Shown here: positions 1-6,002 of the stretch, in pieces
How positions within the stretch are numbered: the stretch's first letter is position 1
Layout of the letters: every line of letters starts with the position of its first letter
Translations under genes and position numbers: made by a program
The notes under the pieces: generated by a model
Seen by the model: the letters and a program-made list of their open reading frames with translations, nothing else
Databases searched by the model: none
Told to the model about the DNA's origin: nothing
Assembly: GCA_041306075.1 (NCBI GenBank)
Contig: JBFYKH010000076.1
Span: forward strand, 1 to 14,052
Reading direction: 5' to 3'
Source: JAHIYG01 sp041306075
Lineage (GTDB): Archaea > Altiarchaeota > Altiarchaeia > IMC4 > SCGC-AAA252-I15
Length of the DNA stretch: 14,052 nucleotides

Positions 1-114
1 CCCTTCCTGGAGGAGGCGCCGTCGTACATATTCATGGCGGCGTTGGCGTTCATACTCTACGCCGTCTTTGGCGGATACGTCAGGGGGAAGATTCAACCAT
101 ACCTGAAGCCCTGA
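1..114 (+). CDS. C-terminal end of an unidentified membrane protein (partial)
   Basis: An open frame runs in from the left edge and stops at TGA 112-114, giving the last 37 residues of a protein whose start lies outside the window. The tail has one clear hydrophobic stretch, about residues 9-28 of the visible part (YIFMAALAFILYAVFGGYV), followed by a basic end (VRGKIQPYLKP). This looks like a last transmembrane helix with a short, positively charged, probably cytoplasmic tail. Too little is visible to name a family. That it is a real gene is inferred from the open frame, the plausible membrane topology and the TATA-like sequence of the next gene that follows its stop. Confidence 0.55.
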   Translation, partial: PFLEEAPSYIFMAALAFILYAVFGGYVRGKIQPYLKP

Positions 115-116
115 CC

Positions 117-124
117 TATCTATT
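117..124 (+). promoter_or_regulatory. TATA-like box for the broken gene at 147
   Basis: TATCTATT lies 30 bases before ATG 147. That is the same spacing seen for most genes in this window, so it favours a leaderless start at 147 over the GTG at 126. The match to an archaeal TATA box is weak. Confidence 0.35.
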
Positions 125-146
125 CGTGCGATGCTGGATTCATTCC

Positions 147-750
147 ATGGAGGAGTCGAAAGCCAAGGGCGGCAGGGCTGTCGACACGGATGTGCCGTTA
201 AAGGAACTTCCAGGTAACCCCCGGCGCGGGGCTGTGGCGGAGGCCTGGCTGAAGTCGCTCGGAAGCGACAAACTAATCAACCGGGCGTTGTCCGGAGCGG
301 TCGCCGAGCTTGAACTCATAATAGGGAGCACTCTCGGCAAAATCGCCGAGGGCGATGTCAAAGTCCAGGTGTCGGCCAGCGCCCACTCCAACGACGTCCG
401 CGTATTCTCCGTGGACCGGACTGGTCCTCGGGCTCACTGGCGGCCGGCCGGCCGGCGAGGACGTGCTCCGCAACATCCCGAAGGAACGCATCGAGGCAGC
501 GGAGTAGGAGGCTCTGGAGGGCCTCGCAAGGAAGCTCGCCGAGGACAACGCGTTCAGGGCGACATACTACGGCATCGGCTCATTTCGGCTGCCGAAGGTT
601 CGGGAAGGGAAGACTGCGAGGGAATGGCTTGAAGCCGCAATCACCACGCACGAGGCCATACTGGCGGCCGTTAAGACTTCTAGTCAACGCCGATGCCTAC
701 AGGCTTTCCGGTTCAGACGAGGGGCCCTCTACTTAGTCCAGTTAAAGTAG
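147..750 (+). pseudogene. Broken gene of unknown function (frameshift plus in-frame stop)
   Basis: The first part reads as a normal soluble protein from ATG 147 (MEESKAKGG...) through KLINRALSGAVAELELIIG to about base 420. The same frame then becomes an Arg/Gly/Pro-rich run typical of out-of-frame reading of GC-rich DNA and ends at 632. From about 418-433 a sensible protein continues in the next frame (GLVLGLTGG, then EDVLRNIPKERIEAAE), meets a TAG stop at 505-507, and resumes as EALEGLARKLAEDNAF and YYGIGSFRLPKVREGKTA, running to TAG 748-750. Two separate lesions, a shift near 410-433 and the stop at 505, argue for a decayed gene rather than one base-calling error. The last 20 or so codons before 750 look like run-on and overlap the opposite-strand gene. 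I do not recognise the family. The intact protein would have been about 170-190 residues, alpha/beta in character, with no membrane segment. Confidence 0.6.
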
Positions 751-1070
751 TAACGATAGTTTCTGAAGACCAATACGCTCACGGCAATATCCAATATGCC
801 GAATATCAACTGCAGAAGCATGTTGCTTCCACCGGACGGATTTACGATGTCGATCAAATATACCGGGATGTTGACTGTGAACAGGATGAAAACAAACAGC
901 AGCACCCAGACCTGTCTCCATCTGACTGCAATCCCCATAAACGTGTGCGTCGCGACTATCAACAGTTTTGTGTCCGGCTGACCCGCCAAAAGGGCGAGAA
1001 AGGCTTTTATGAAAATCAGGCTGCTGGCCAACTTGCTCGCCCCAATCTTAACGTGCCCTTTAGCATCCAT
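729..1070 (-). CDS. Small multi-pass membrane protein, unknown function
   Basis: This encodes 113 residues from ATG 1068-1070 to a TAG on the minus strand (plus-strand CTA, 729-731). After a short basic N-terminus (MDAKGHVKIGASK) there are three or four hydrophobic segments: about residues 15-29, 35-50, 54-76 and 84-102. The tail (RNYRYYFNWTK) is basic and aromatic. No catalytic motif or cysteine pair is visible, and I do not recognise the family. The coding region is only about 40-48 % GC in sampled lines, well below the flanking genes, which suggests different ancestry. Its 3' end overlaps the run-on end of the broken gene on the other strand. A TATA-like AGAATAAAG about 30 bases upstream supports this start. 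It could be a recently acquired or fast-evolving orphan gene. Confidence 0.6.
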   Translation of the reverse strand: MDAKGHVKIGASKLASSLIFIKAFLALLAGQPDTKLLIVATHTFMGIAVRWRQVWVLLFVFILFTVNIPVYLIDIVNPSGGSNMLLQLIFGILDIAVSVLVFRNYRYYFNWTK

Positions 1071-1096
1071 CTTAGACTACGGAACGGGGTGACCGG

Positions 1097-1105
1097 CCTT
1101 TATTC
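1097..1105 (-). promoter_or_regulatory. TATA-like box for the small membrane protein
   Basis: Read on the minus strand the sequence is AGAATAAAG, about 30 bases before ATG 1070. It directly adjoins the 3' end of the tRNA-Asn gene, so the tRNA trailer and this promoter share the same bases. Co-transcription with the tRNA is an alternative. Confidence 0.4.
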
Positions 1106-1106
1106 T

Positions 1107-1179
1107 CGCCTCCGCCAGGACTTGAACCTGGGACCACTCGATTAACAGTCGAGCGCTCTACCAGCTGAGCTACAGAGGC
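1107..1179 (-). tRNA. tRNA-Asn (anticodon GTT)
   Basis: The 73-base cloverleaf was folded by hand on the minus strand. The acceptor arms GCCTCTG and CGGAGGC form seven pairs including one G-U; the D stem is GCTC/GAGC; the anticodon stem is CTCGA/TCGAG around the loop CTGTTAA, giving anticodon GTT (Asn); the variable region is TGGTC; and the T stem is CCAGG/CCTGG around TTCAAGT. The discriminator base is G. CCA is not encoded (the next bases are AGA), so it must be added by a CCA-adding enzyme. No intron is seen. A possible TATA sequence lies about 70-80 bases upstream (1251-1258), implying a 5' leader of some 50 bases removed by RNase P if that promoter is the real one. Confidence 0.95.
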
Positions 1180-1250
1180 ATTCTGTAGACTTGTCTGTCA
1201 TCCCCCTTCTTGCGGGTTCATGCGGCTGATACTCTTGGGCGTTAAGCGGA

Positions 1251-1258
1251 TATAAAAT
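1251..1258 (-). promoter_or_regulatory. Possible TATA box upstream of tRNA-Asn
   Basis: Plus-strand TATAAAAT reads ATTTTATA on the minus strand. It is the only strong TATA-like element between eL15 and tRNA-Asn. The distance of about 75 bases to the mature 5' end is long, so the assignment is tentative. The tRNA could instead be read through from eL15. Confidence 0.35.
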
Positions 1259-1265
1259 GTGTTGG

Positions 1266-1295
1266 CGGCCGGGGTTTCGTCCCGGCCGTTTTTTT
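1266..1295 (+). terminator. GC-rich hairpin followed by seven T
   Basis: CGGCCGGG (1266-1273) and CCCGGCCG (1281-1288) pair perfectly around a seven-base loop, and seven T follow on the plus strand (1289-1295). The shape is that of an intrinsic terminator for plus-strand transcription, although no plus-strand gene ends here. On the minus strand it lies in the 3' region of eL15, where the stem is followed by only a weak T-rich stretch. It may stabilise the eL15 3' end or block antisense transcription into eL15. Confidence 0.4.
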
Positions 1296-1301
1296 ATGCG
1301 T

Positions 1302-1886
1302 TTACTTGGCTGAGCGGCCTTTCGCGCGTATGCTCGGGCGGTTTCTCTCCGAGCCTTTCCCGCGGTTCCTGAGTCCTCGGCCGGTCTTGCCCGCCGGGGT
1401 GAGTCCGCGGAATACGCGGCCCTTGTGGGCTGTCGCGAGCCATCCGACGTTCTTGTCGGATTTTATCGACGGGCTTTGCGGGTCCACCATTATGACTTCG
1501 AACCACTTGTGTTTGCCGTCCTCAAGCACCCAGTATGACGCCAGCACCTGAAGGTTCAGGTACTTCTTCTGGGCCCTCTCCTCGGCCATCCTCTGTATGC
1601 TCTTCGAGGAGGTTATGCTGTGTATGGCCATGCCAGCCGGCTTCCTGCCCCTGCTCGGCCTCTTCTTCCTGAGCCCTCCCCTCCTGAGCTTGACCCTCAC
1701 CACGATGAAGCCCTGCTTGGCCTTGTACCCGTATTGCCTGGCCTTGTCCGGGCGCGTCGGGTGTTCGACCCTGACTATCGGCGGCTCCCTGCGCCATGCT
1801 ATCTTCCTCTCCATGAGGACTGCGCCGAGCTCCTTCATCGACTCCCTGTTCTTGTACAACTCCTTAAGGTATTTTCCGTATCCCAT
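1302..1886 (-). CDS. rpl15e: Large-subunit ribosomal protein eL15 (L15e)
   Basis: This is the structural ribosomal protein eL15 (194 residues, the usual length), a basic protein that packs into 23S rRNA in archaeal and eukaryotic large subunits. The family is recognised from the N-terminal MGYGKYLKELYKNR, the segment RVEHPTRPDKARQYGYKAKQ, the Arg/Lys-rich stretch with RGRKPAGMA near residue 90, and KKYLNLQVLASYWVLEDGKHKWFEVIMVDP. The tail is Gly/Arg/Lys-rich (GKTGRGLRNRGKGSERNRPS). The start at ATG 1884-1886 is conserved in the family. Unlike most genes here it has no TATA box at -30. The nearest is about 90 bases upstream, implying a leader of about 60 bases that holds a small hairpin. In many euryarchaea eL15 is close to the RNase P/proteasome/exosome genes; here it is about 4 kb away and inverted. 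Confidence 0.97.
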   Translation of the reverse strand: MGYGKYLKELYKNRESMKELGAVLMERKIAWRREPPIVRVEHPTRPDKARQYGYKAKQGFIVVRVKLRRGGLRKKRPSRGRKPAGMAIHSITSSKSIQRMAEERAQKKYLNLQVLASYWVLEDGKHKWFEVIMVDPQSPSIKSDKNVGWLATAHKGRVFRGLTPAGKTGRGLRNRGKGSERNRPSIRAKGRSAK

Positions 1887-1966
1887 TTTAGAACACTCTT
1901 CCCCTTCGGATTCGAGGCCTCCCGGACCTCACATCTCCGCCGCCCTTTTCGGGCGCGTTGGGTGGA

Positions 1967-1976
1967 GATTATATAC
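1967..1976 (-). promoter_or_regulatory. TATA box for eL15
   Basis: On the minus strand the sequence is GTATATAATC, about 90 bases before the eL15 ATG. This predicts transcription starting near 1945 and a leader of about 60 bases. The leader region includes a five-pair GC hairpin (1941-1945 with 1951-1955). The box is only about 11 bases from the divergent TATA box of the kinase gene. Confidence 0.55.
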
Positions 1977-1986
1977 TCAGGCGCGG

Positions 1987-1994
1987 TTTATAAG
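1987..1994 (+). promoter_or_regulatory. TATA box for the ROK-like kinase gene
   Basis: GTTTATAAG-type sequence; the core TTTATAAG begins about 30 bases before ATG 2018, matching the leaderless spacing of other genes in this window. It supports the upstream start at 2018 over the internal ATG at 2069. Confidence 0.55.
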
Positions 1995-2017
1995 CATCAT
2001 CCACCCCTATTCTGTAT

Positions 2018-3334
2018 ATGCCCTTGCGTGAGCGGGTTCGGGGCGGTGCGGGGGAGGTCCCGGGTATCATGGAGCCTACGGCGGGTCAGGCGGAGGCGGC
2101 CGTGACCTTGGTTGACATCGGCGGCACGAAGGAGCTCGTCCTCGTCGTCGGGGTGGACGGCAGGGGCGGGCTCATCGGGGACGCGGTGTTCGCTAGGCGG
2201 GAGATAAAGACCCCCATCGGCAAGGTCGGTTCGTTCTATGACGCGACGGTCGATGCCGTCCATGAGGCGCAGGCTAAGTCGCGGGGAATCAGGCTCCTGC
2301 CCCTGGTGTGCGTGGGGACGCCCGGCCGCCTAGTCGACGGCGTCATCCAGCCGGGCTCTGCCGCGAACCTCGGTGACAAGCGGCACGAGTTCGACGGCGT
2401 GAATCCGGCCAGGGAGCTTGAGGCTAGGCTCAGGGTGAAGGTGAACGTCGTGAACGACGCGATAGCTCAGATGGGGTTCGGGCTGAAGGCGCTCTTCGAG
2501 TCCGGGAAGGCCGGCGAGCTCCGCGGCAGGAAGGTGTGTTATGTCGGCCCGGGGACGGGCCTTGGCGGCGGATTCTGCCAGGTGAGGGACGACCTGTCAT
2601 TGGACATCTACACGGACGGCCACATATACGACATCATGCTTCCCGGATTTGACGGGAGGGTTCACATGAAGTTCAAGTGCGACGGCGCGGTTTACGAAGC
2701 CCGCCTCCCATATGAGCGTGCGAAGGCCGAGGACTTGTTGTCAGGCAGGGCGGTGAGGCAGCTGGCGTGCGCCATGGACCGGGAGCTTCTCCTCGGGGGC
2801 GTGAAGCCGCTTTTCCTGCCGCTCGCCCTCGGGAGGTGGCCGGTTCCAGTGTCCGAGGCTTCGGCGCTCCTCGACCACGATAACGAGAAGTCCCCGCTTG
2901 ACGCCAGGTTCCTCAGGGAGGGGGTATTGGAGGCGGACGGCTCCAAGGCGGATGTTGAGCGGGCTCGGCCGCAAGCACGGCAGATCTTCGAGTTCGAGGG
3001 GGGGATGCTCGGCCGCCTGGTGGAGTGCGTCTACAACGGCAGCGTGTCGAAGTACTCGCATGAGGCTCAGTGGCCTGGCCGGGACAGGCGGCTGGTGTCC
3101 GGGACGGTCGACTACGTCATCGGCGGCTCGGTGGGCACGAGGGGGGCGGGCGGCGCAATCATCCGGGCGAAGGCGACCGAGTACCTCGACGGCTCCGTGC
3201 CGGGAGTGGGGTTCAATTTCCATCCGATAGATCCGGGCGTCGTCGACACGGCGAACGCGGGGGCGCTCGGCACCTACATGTTCGCGGACCGGGCTTTGGT
3301 GTTGGACGAGCTCGCGAGGCTGAAGCGGCTATAG
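2018..3334 (+). CDS. ROK-like sugar kinase (ASKHA fold), long variant
   Basis: This is a probable ATP-dependent sugar or sugar-derivative kinase of the ROK/ASKHA superfamily, 438 residues. Visible motifs are the phosphate-1 loop VDIGGTKE (about 32-39), a sugar-binding-like segment VGTPGRLVDGVIQPGSAANL (about 99-118), VVNDAIAQ with the likely catalytic base Asp147, and the phosphate-2/adenosine loop GPGTGLGGGF (177-186). ROK proteins are usually near 300 residues. This one has about 28 extra residues before the first motif, a long stretch of about 100 residues between roughly 240 and 340 that I cannot assign, and no CGCGxxGC-type zinc motif. A C-terminal Gly-rich segment (VIGGSVGTRGAGGA) probably completes the nucleotide site. 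The start at 2018 rests on the TATA spacing; ATG 2069 would remove 17 residues without touching a motif. The substrate cannot be read from sequence. It converges on the NFACT gene, sharing six bases at the stops. Confidence 0.7.
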   Translation: MPLRERVRGGAGEVPGIMEPTAGQAEAAVTLVDIGGTKELVLVVGVDGRGGLIGDAVFARREIKTPIGKVGSFYDATVDAVHEAQAKSRGIRLLPLVCVGTPGRLVDGVIQPGSAANLGDKRHEFDGVNPARELEARLRVKVNVVNDAIAQMGFGLKALFESGKAGELRGRKVCYVGPGTGLGGGFCQVRDDLSLDIYTDGHIYDIMLPGFDGRVHMKFKCDGAVYEARLPYERAKAEDLLSGRAVRQLACAMDRELLLGGVKPLFLPLALGRWPVPVSEASALLDHDNEKSPLDARFLREGVLEADGSKADVERARPQARQIFEFEGGMLGRLVECVYNGSVSKYSHEAQWPGRDRRLVSGTVDYVIGGSVGTRGAGGAIIRAKATEYLDGSVPGVGFNFHPIDPGVVDTANAGALGTYMFADRALVLDELARLKRL

Positions 3335-4399
3335 TTCCACCGTCAGCTCATGGCCTCTCAGTTCGGCTTTTATCCCTGTGTCCGCCAGCCTCTTGATTAT
3401 GTCTTCGTCGCTTAGGCCTCTCCTTCTGCTTTCCTTGACTATGTGGTGGGCGGCATTCAACTCCCCTATGCGCTGGTATATGGCGTCGCCCGCCAGCTTC
3501 TCGTTCACCGCGTCCTCGGTCGCCTTCGCGTAGGCGGCCTCCTGTTTCGCGAGTATCTCTGAGATTTTGGCGCGCCGTACAGTGTCTTCCGCCTCACGTT
3601 TGTCCTTCCGGTCCGCGTCCTCCCGTTTACTGAAGTAGTCGTCGACTGCGTCGTTGAAGGTGCTCCTGGGTTCGCCTTCGCCGCCGAACGGCGTGACGTC
3701 GTCCTCCCTGATTCTCGCGTCGGCTGGCAGGCCGACCTTCTCCATGAAGCTCCTGTAGGCCTTCCAGACTGCCTCGCCCGCCGTACCGTCGTACTTCCCC
3801 TTAGGGTCTATTCCTGCGGCTTCGCAGACCTGCTCCGCGTACCGTCCCCCCAGGTTGTATTTCGTCGCGAGCGTGGCGGCGACGGATTTACCTGACGTTT
3901 CCAGTGACTTGATGAACTCTCCTTCGCCGATGCTGTCCGGGTCCGGCCCGCCGGGCGGGTGTTCGTAGATTCGCCCGACGCCGAGGGTCCTGTCCTTCCA
4001 CCTCTGCCATTCCAGGAGTCCGATTATCTTCCAGTCGTTTCCTGCGAGTATGATGTTGCCTTTGCTGAAGAGCTCTATGACTAGGATGTGGCTCTCGAAC
4101 CGTATCTCAACTATTCTGTCGAATCCGTGCTGGCTCACCGACGCCACCCGTTCGCCGCCGAGCCGCTTCCTAAGCTGCATCGCGAACGACGATGGCGTCT
4201 TCGGCGCCGGCCGCCTGTATCTTGTCGCGCAGACGTAGTTGGGGGCTAGGACGAGGTCGAGGCTGCCTCTGCCCCTGAACCTGAGGACGAGCTCGCGCTC
4301 GCCCACCTGGTATGCCTTGTCGAATATGGCGCCCTCAAGCATCGTTGAGAGTTCGCGGGCCAGGACCCTTATGTCCGCGCCTGAAAGCTCGTTTTTCAT
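3329..4399 (-). CDS. Rqc2/NEMF-like NFACT protein, N-terminal half only
   Basis: This is a homologue of the ribosome quality-control factor Rqc2/NEMF (RqcH in bacteria), which binds 60S/50S-nascent-chain-tRNA complexes. NFACT-N covers about residues 1-150 and keeps family residues: Asp9 in LSGADIRVL, the PKTPSSFAMQLRKRL segment, and GFDRIVEI with Asp94-Arg95 (equivalent to the D98/R99 pair that matters in yeast Rqc2). A helical middle (about 160-225) follows, then a charged coiled coil (about 250-325) and the NFACT-M-like end LSDEDIIKRLADTGIKAEL. The protein stops at 356 residues; archaeal members usually run to about 600-700 and continue into the NFACT-R RNA-binding domain. The stop is followed at once by the convergent kinase gene, so no NFACT-R remnant exists next door. 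The start at ATG 4397-4399 has an AT-rich box about 28 bases upstream. The family call is firm; function without NFACT-R is uncertain. Confidence 0.88.
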   Translation of the reverse strand: MKNELSGADIRVLARELSTMLEGAIFDKAYQVGERELVLRFRGRGSLDLVLAPNYVCATRYRRPAPKTPSSFAMQLRKRLGGERVASVSQHGFDRIVEIRFESHILVIELFSKGNIILAGNDWKIIGLLEWQRWKDRTLGVGRIYEHPPGGPDPDSIGEGEFIKSLETSGKSVAATLATKYNLGGRYAEQVCEAAGIDPKGKYDGTAGEAVWKAYRSFMEKVGLPADARIREDDVTPFGGEGEPRSTFNDAVDDYFSKREDADRKDKREAEDTVRRAKISEILAKQEAAYAKATEDAVNEKLAGDAIYQRIGELNAAHHIVKESRRRGLSDEDIIKRLADTGIKAELRGHELTVEL

Positions 4400-4419
4400 C
4401 TCGTTGGACTACCGGTAGG

Positions 4420-4428
4420 CTTAATTGT
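4420..4428 (-). promoter_or_regulatory. TATA-like box for the NFACT gene
   Basis: Minus-strand ACAATTAAG lies about 28 bases before ATG 4399, consistent with a leaderless message. The match to the canonical box is moderate. Confidence 0.4.
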
Positions 4429-4483
4429 TTTGCCTGTATTTATCCTCCTGCGGCTGGCCGGCCAGGGTCCGGACGCCCCCGGT

Positions 4484-4491
4484 GTTATTAA
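4484..4491 (+). promoter_or_regulatory. TATA-like box for the eIF2B-like/R15P isomerase gene
   Basis: GTTATTAA lies about 29 bases before ATG 4514. It supports that codon as the start rather than codons further upstream in the same frame. No clear Shine-Dalgarno sequence precedes the ATG. Confidence 0.45.
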
Positions 4492-4513
4492 CGTCCCGGC
4501 GGTAATTCCTATC

Positions 4514-5407
4514 ATGCACGCTCAGGAGGCGGCCGGGAAGATACGGTCGATGGAGGTTCGCGGCGCCCTGAGGATTGCGGTCGCGGCCGCGAGGGCGCTC
4601 GAGGAGGAGATAATCTCCGGGGCGTCGGCGGACGACGTCCGCCGGGCTGCGGACGTCCTCAGGGATGCGAGGCCGACGGCGGTGTCGCTGCCCAACGCCG
4701 TCAACTACGTCCTCCACATCGTCGAGTCGCACGCAAGCGACGACCCTGCGGTTGGCAGGGCCTTGGTTCTCGGGGAGTTGGCGGCTTTCATATCGTCTCT
4801 TGAGTCCTCTATAGACCAGGCGGCGGAGCATGGCGCCGGTTTGGTCGTGGATGGGGACGTCATACTCACGATATGCAACAGCAGCACGGTGGTCGAGGCC
4901 CTGAAGACTGCGAAGAGACGCGGTAGGCGGTTCAAGGTGTTCGCGTGCGAGACGAGGCCGAGGTGGCAGGGCCATATCACCGCCCGGGAGCTGTCGGGGG
5001 CCGGCGTCGACGTGACGTTGATAGTCGACTCCGCTGCATACCACACGATGAAGACGAAGGGCGTCACGAGGGCGTTCGTCGGGGCGGACACGGTCTACGC
5101 GGACGGCTCGGTGGTGAACAAGGTTGGCACGAGCCAGGTCGCCTTGGCCGCCAAGGGCGCCGGCGTGCCGGTCTACGTCCTCACCGAGTCTGTAAAGTTC
5201 TACCCGTACAGCCTCCACGGCGCTACGGTCGAGATAGAGGAGCGCGACGGGGCTGAGGTGTCGGACATCAGGGGCGTCGGGGTCTTTAACCCCGCATTCG
5301 ACGTCACGGCCGCGGAAAACGTCACATCCCTGGTCACCGAGGACGGGCTCTGCCCGCCCGGCGAAGTCAGGGCCAGGATGGAGGAGAAGTTCGGATGGAT
5401 GCTGTGA
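4514..5407 (+). CDS. eIF2B-like protein, probable ribose-1,5-bisphosphate isomerase
   Basis: This 297-residue protein belongs to the eIF2B alpha/methylthioribose-1-phosphate isomerase/ribose-1,5-bisphosphate (R15P) isomerase family. An N-terminal helical domain (about 1-100) precedes a Rossmann-like domain with ILTICNSSTVVEAL (Cys121), FKVFACETRPRWQGHITARE (about 140-159), VGADTVYADGSVVNKVGT (Asp192) and the C-terminal VFNPAFDVTAAE. Cys121 and Asp192 sit where the catalytic Cys and Asp lie in archaeal R15P isomerase, which turns R15P into ribulose 1,5-bisphosphate in the AMP/type III RuBisCO route. No RuBisCO or AMP phosphorylase gene is in the window, so the pathway is not confirmed; a nucleoside-catabolism or older aIF2B annotation remains possible. 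An open frame extends upstream to 4430, but that part is low-complexity and lies before the TATA-like box. The next gene overlaps it by 13 bases. Confidence 0.85.
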   Translation: MHAQEAAGKIRSMEVRGALRIAVAAARALEEEIISGASADDVRRAADVLRDARPTAVSLPNAVNYVLHIVESHASDDPAVGRALVLGELAAFISSLESSIDQAAEHGAGLVVDGDVILTICNSSTVVEALKTAKRRGRRFKVFACETRPRWQGHITARELSGAGVDVTLIVDSAAYHTMKTKGVTRAFVGADTVYADGSVVNKVGTSQVALAAKGAGVPVYVLTESVKFYPYSLHGATVEIEERDGAEVSDIRGVGVFNPAFDVTAAENVTSLVTEDGLCPPGEVRARMEEKFGWML

Positions 5408-5892
5408 TAGCTCGGGGAAGCGAGGTTTTGGACGCGGTGTCCAAGGTGGATGCGGTGAAGCTGAGGGAGCTTGCCGGATACTACACCGACGAGGCCGCGG
5501 TCAGCCAGGGCGAAGTCGAAATCAAGATGGCGCTCGCCACATACTGCCTCCACAAGATATTCATCAAGGTGCATATGAGGGACAAGGTCAACCCCCTCGT
5601 CGAATCCGTGCTCAAGAGCCTCTCCGGCGGCGACGTCGACCGGGTGCTCGCCGACATCGAGGCGTTCGACCTGGAGCACGGCCTGTTCGAGGGCGGCATA
5701 GTCGGGAAGGCGAGGATTAAGATTGCGTCCCGCCTCAGCAGCCGCGGCATCTCGATGACGCAGTCCGCGAGCCTCACCGGCGCCGGCATGGGCGACATGC
5801 TCGAGTACGCCGGCGAGACGAGGGGCTACGCGCCGAAGGATGGCAAGACGCTCGCCGCAAGGCTTAACATAGCCCGGGACCTGTTCAAGTGA
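5395..5892 (+). CDS. Unrecognised 165-residue helical protein, coupled to the R15P isomerase gene
   Basis: ATG 5395 lies inside the last 13 bases of the isomerase gene, preceded by GAGGAG at 5381-5386 with an eight-base gap, so translation is probably coupled. The protein looks largely alpha-helical and soluble, with no signal peptide, membrane segment or cysteine pair. Residues 1-75 hold a charged helical region (KLRELAGYYTDEAAVSQ, then ALATYCLHKIFIKVHMRDKV). A variable acidic middle follows (about 75-105). The C-terminal part (about 105-165) contains IASRLSSRGISMTQSASLTG and DMLEYAGETRG, resembling a helix-turn-helix in spacing. I do not recognise the family. The overlap suggests a job tied to the isomerase, or simply shared expression. 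It is followed by a 110-base gap and the psmA promoter, so it closes a two-gene operon. Confidence 0.75.
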   Translation: MDAVIARGSEVLDAVSKVDAVKLRELAGYYTDEAAVSQGEVEIKMALATYCLHKIFIKVHMRDKVNPLVESVLKSLSGGDVDRVLADIEAFDLEHGLFEGGIVGKARIKIASRLSSRGISMTQSASLTGAGMGDMLEYAGETRGYAPKDGKTLAARLNIARDLFK

Positions 5893-5943
5893 GTTGATCT
5901 CCCCCTCCCTTAGGGGGCGTCCGGCATCCAAGCCGCGGCATCC

Positions 5944-5952
5944 TTTTATATA
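5944..5952 (+). promoter_or_regulatory. TATA box for psmA
   Basis: TTTTATATA lies 59 bases before the psmA ATG, predicting a leader of about 30 bases. This is one of the few leadered starts here, and it comes with a strong ribosome binding site. Confidence 0.6.
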
Positions 5953-5983
5953 CCCTTACTCCTTATTGTTTCGTACTTAAGTC

Positions 5984-5990
5984 AAGGAGG
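5984..5990 (+). promoter_or_regulatory. Ribosome binding site of psmA
   Basis: AAGGAGG ends 12 bases before ATG 6003. It fits the leadered message predicted from the TATA position and fixes the start at 6003. Confidence 0.7.
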
Positions 5991-6002
5991 ATTTGGTCTG
6001 TC

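Noticed and set aside
693..1145. Plus-strand open frame ending in RQDLNLGPLD
   Set aside because: It runs antisense to the membrane protein gene and into the tRNA; that ending is the well-known translation of a reversed tRNA T-arm.
1080..1180. Attachment-site repeat of the tRNA-Asn 3' end
   Set aside because: I looked for a second copy of the T-arm/acceptor sequence in positions 1-1100 and found none, so no att site is claimed in this window.
1251..1295. Possible small RNA gene made of TATA box plus terminator on the plus strand
   Set aside because: A transcript starting about 25 bases after the TATA box would begin inside the hairpin, leaving no room for an RNA. The TATA box is better assigned to the minus-strand tRNA.
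4421..5218. Minus-strand open frame of 265 codons opposite the isomerase gene
   Set aside because: Arg/Asp/His-rich composition with no motif, antisense to a clear gene; long shadow frames are expected at this GC content.
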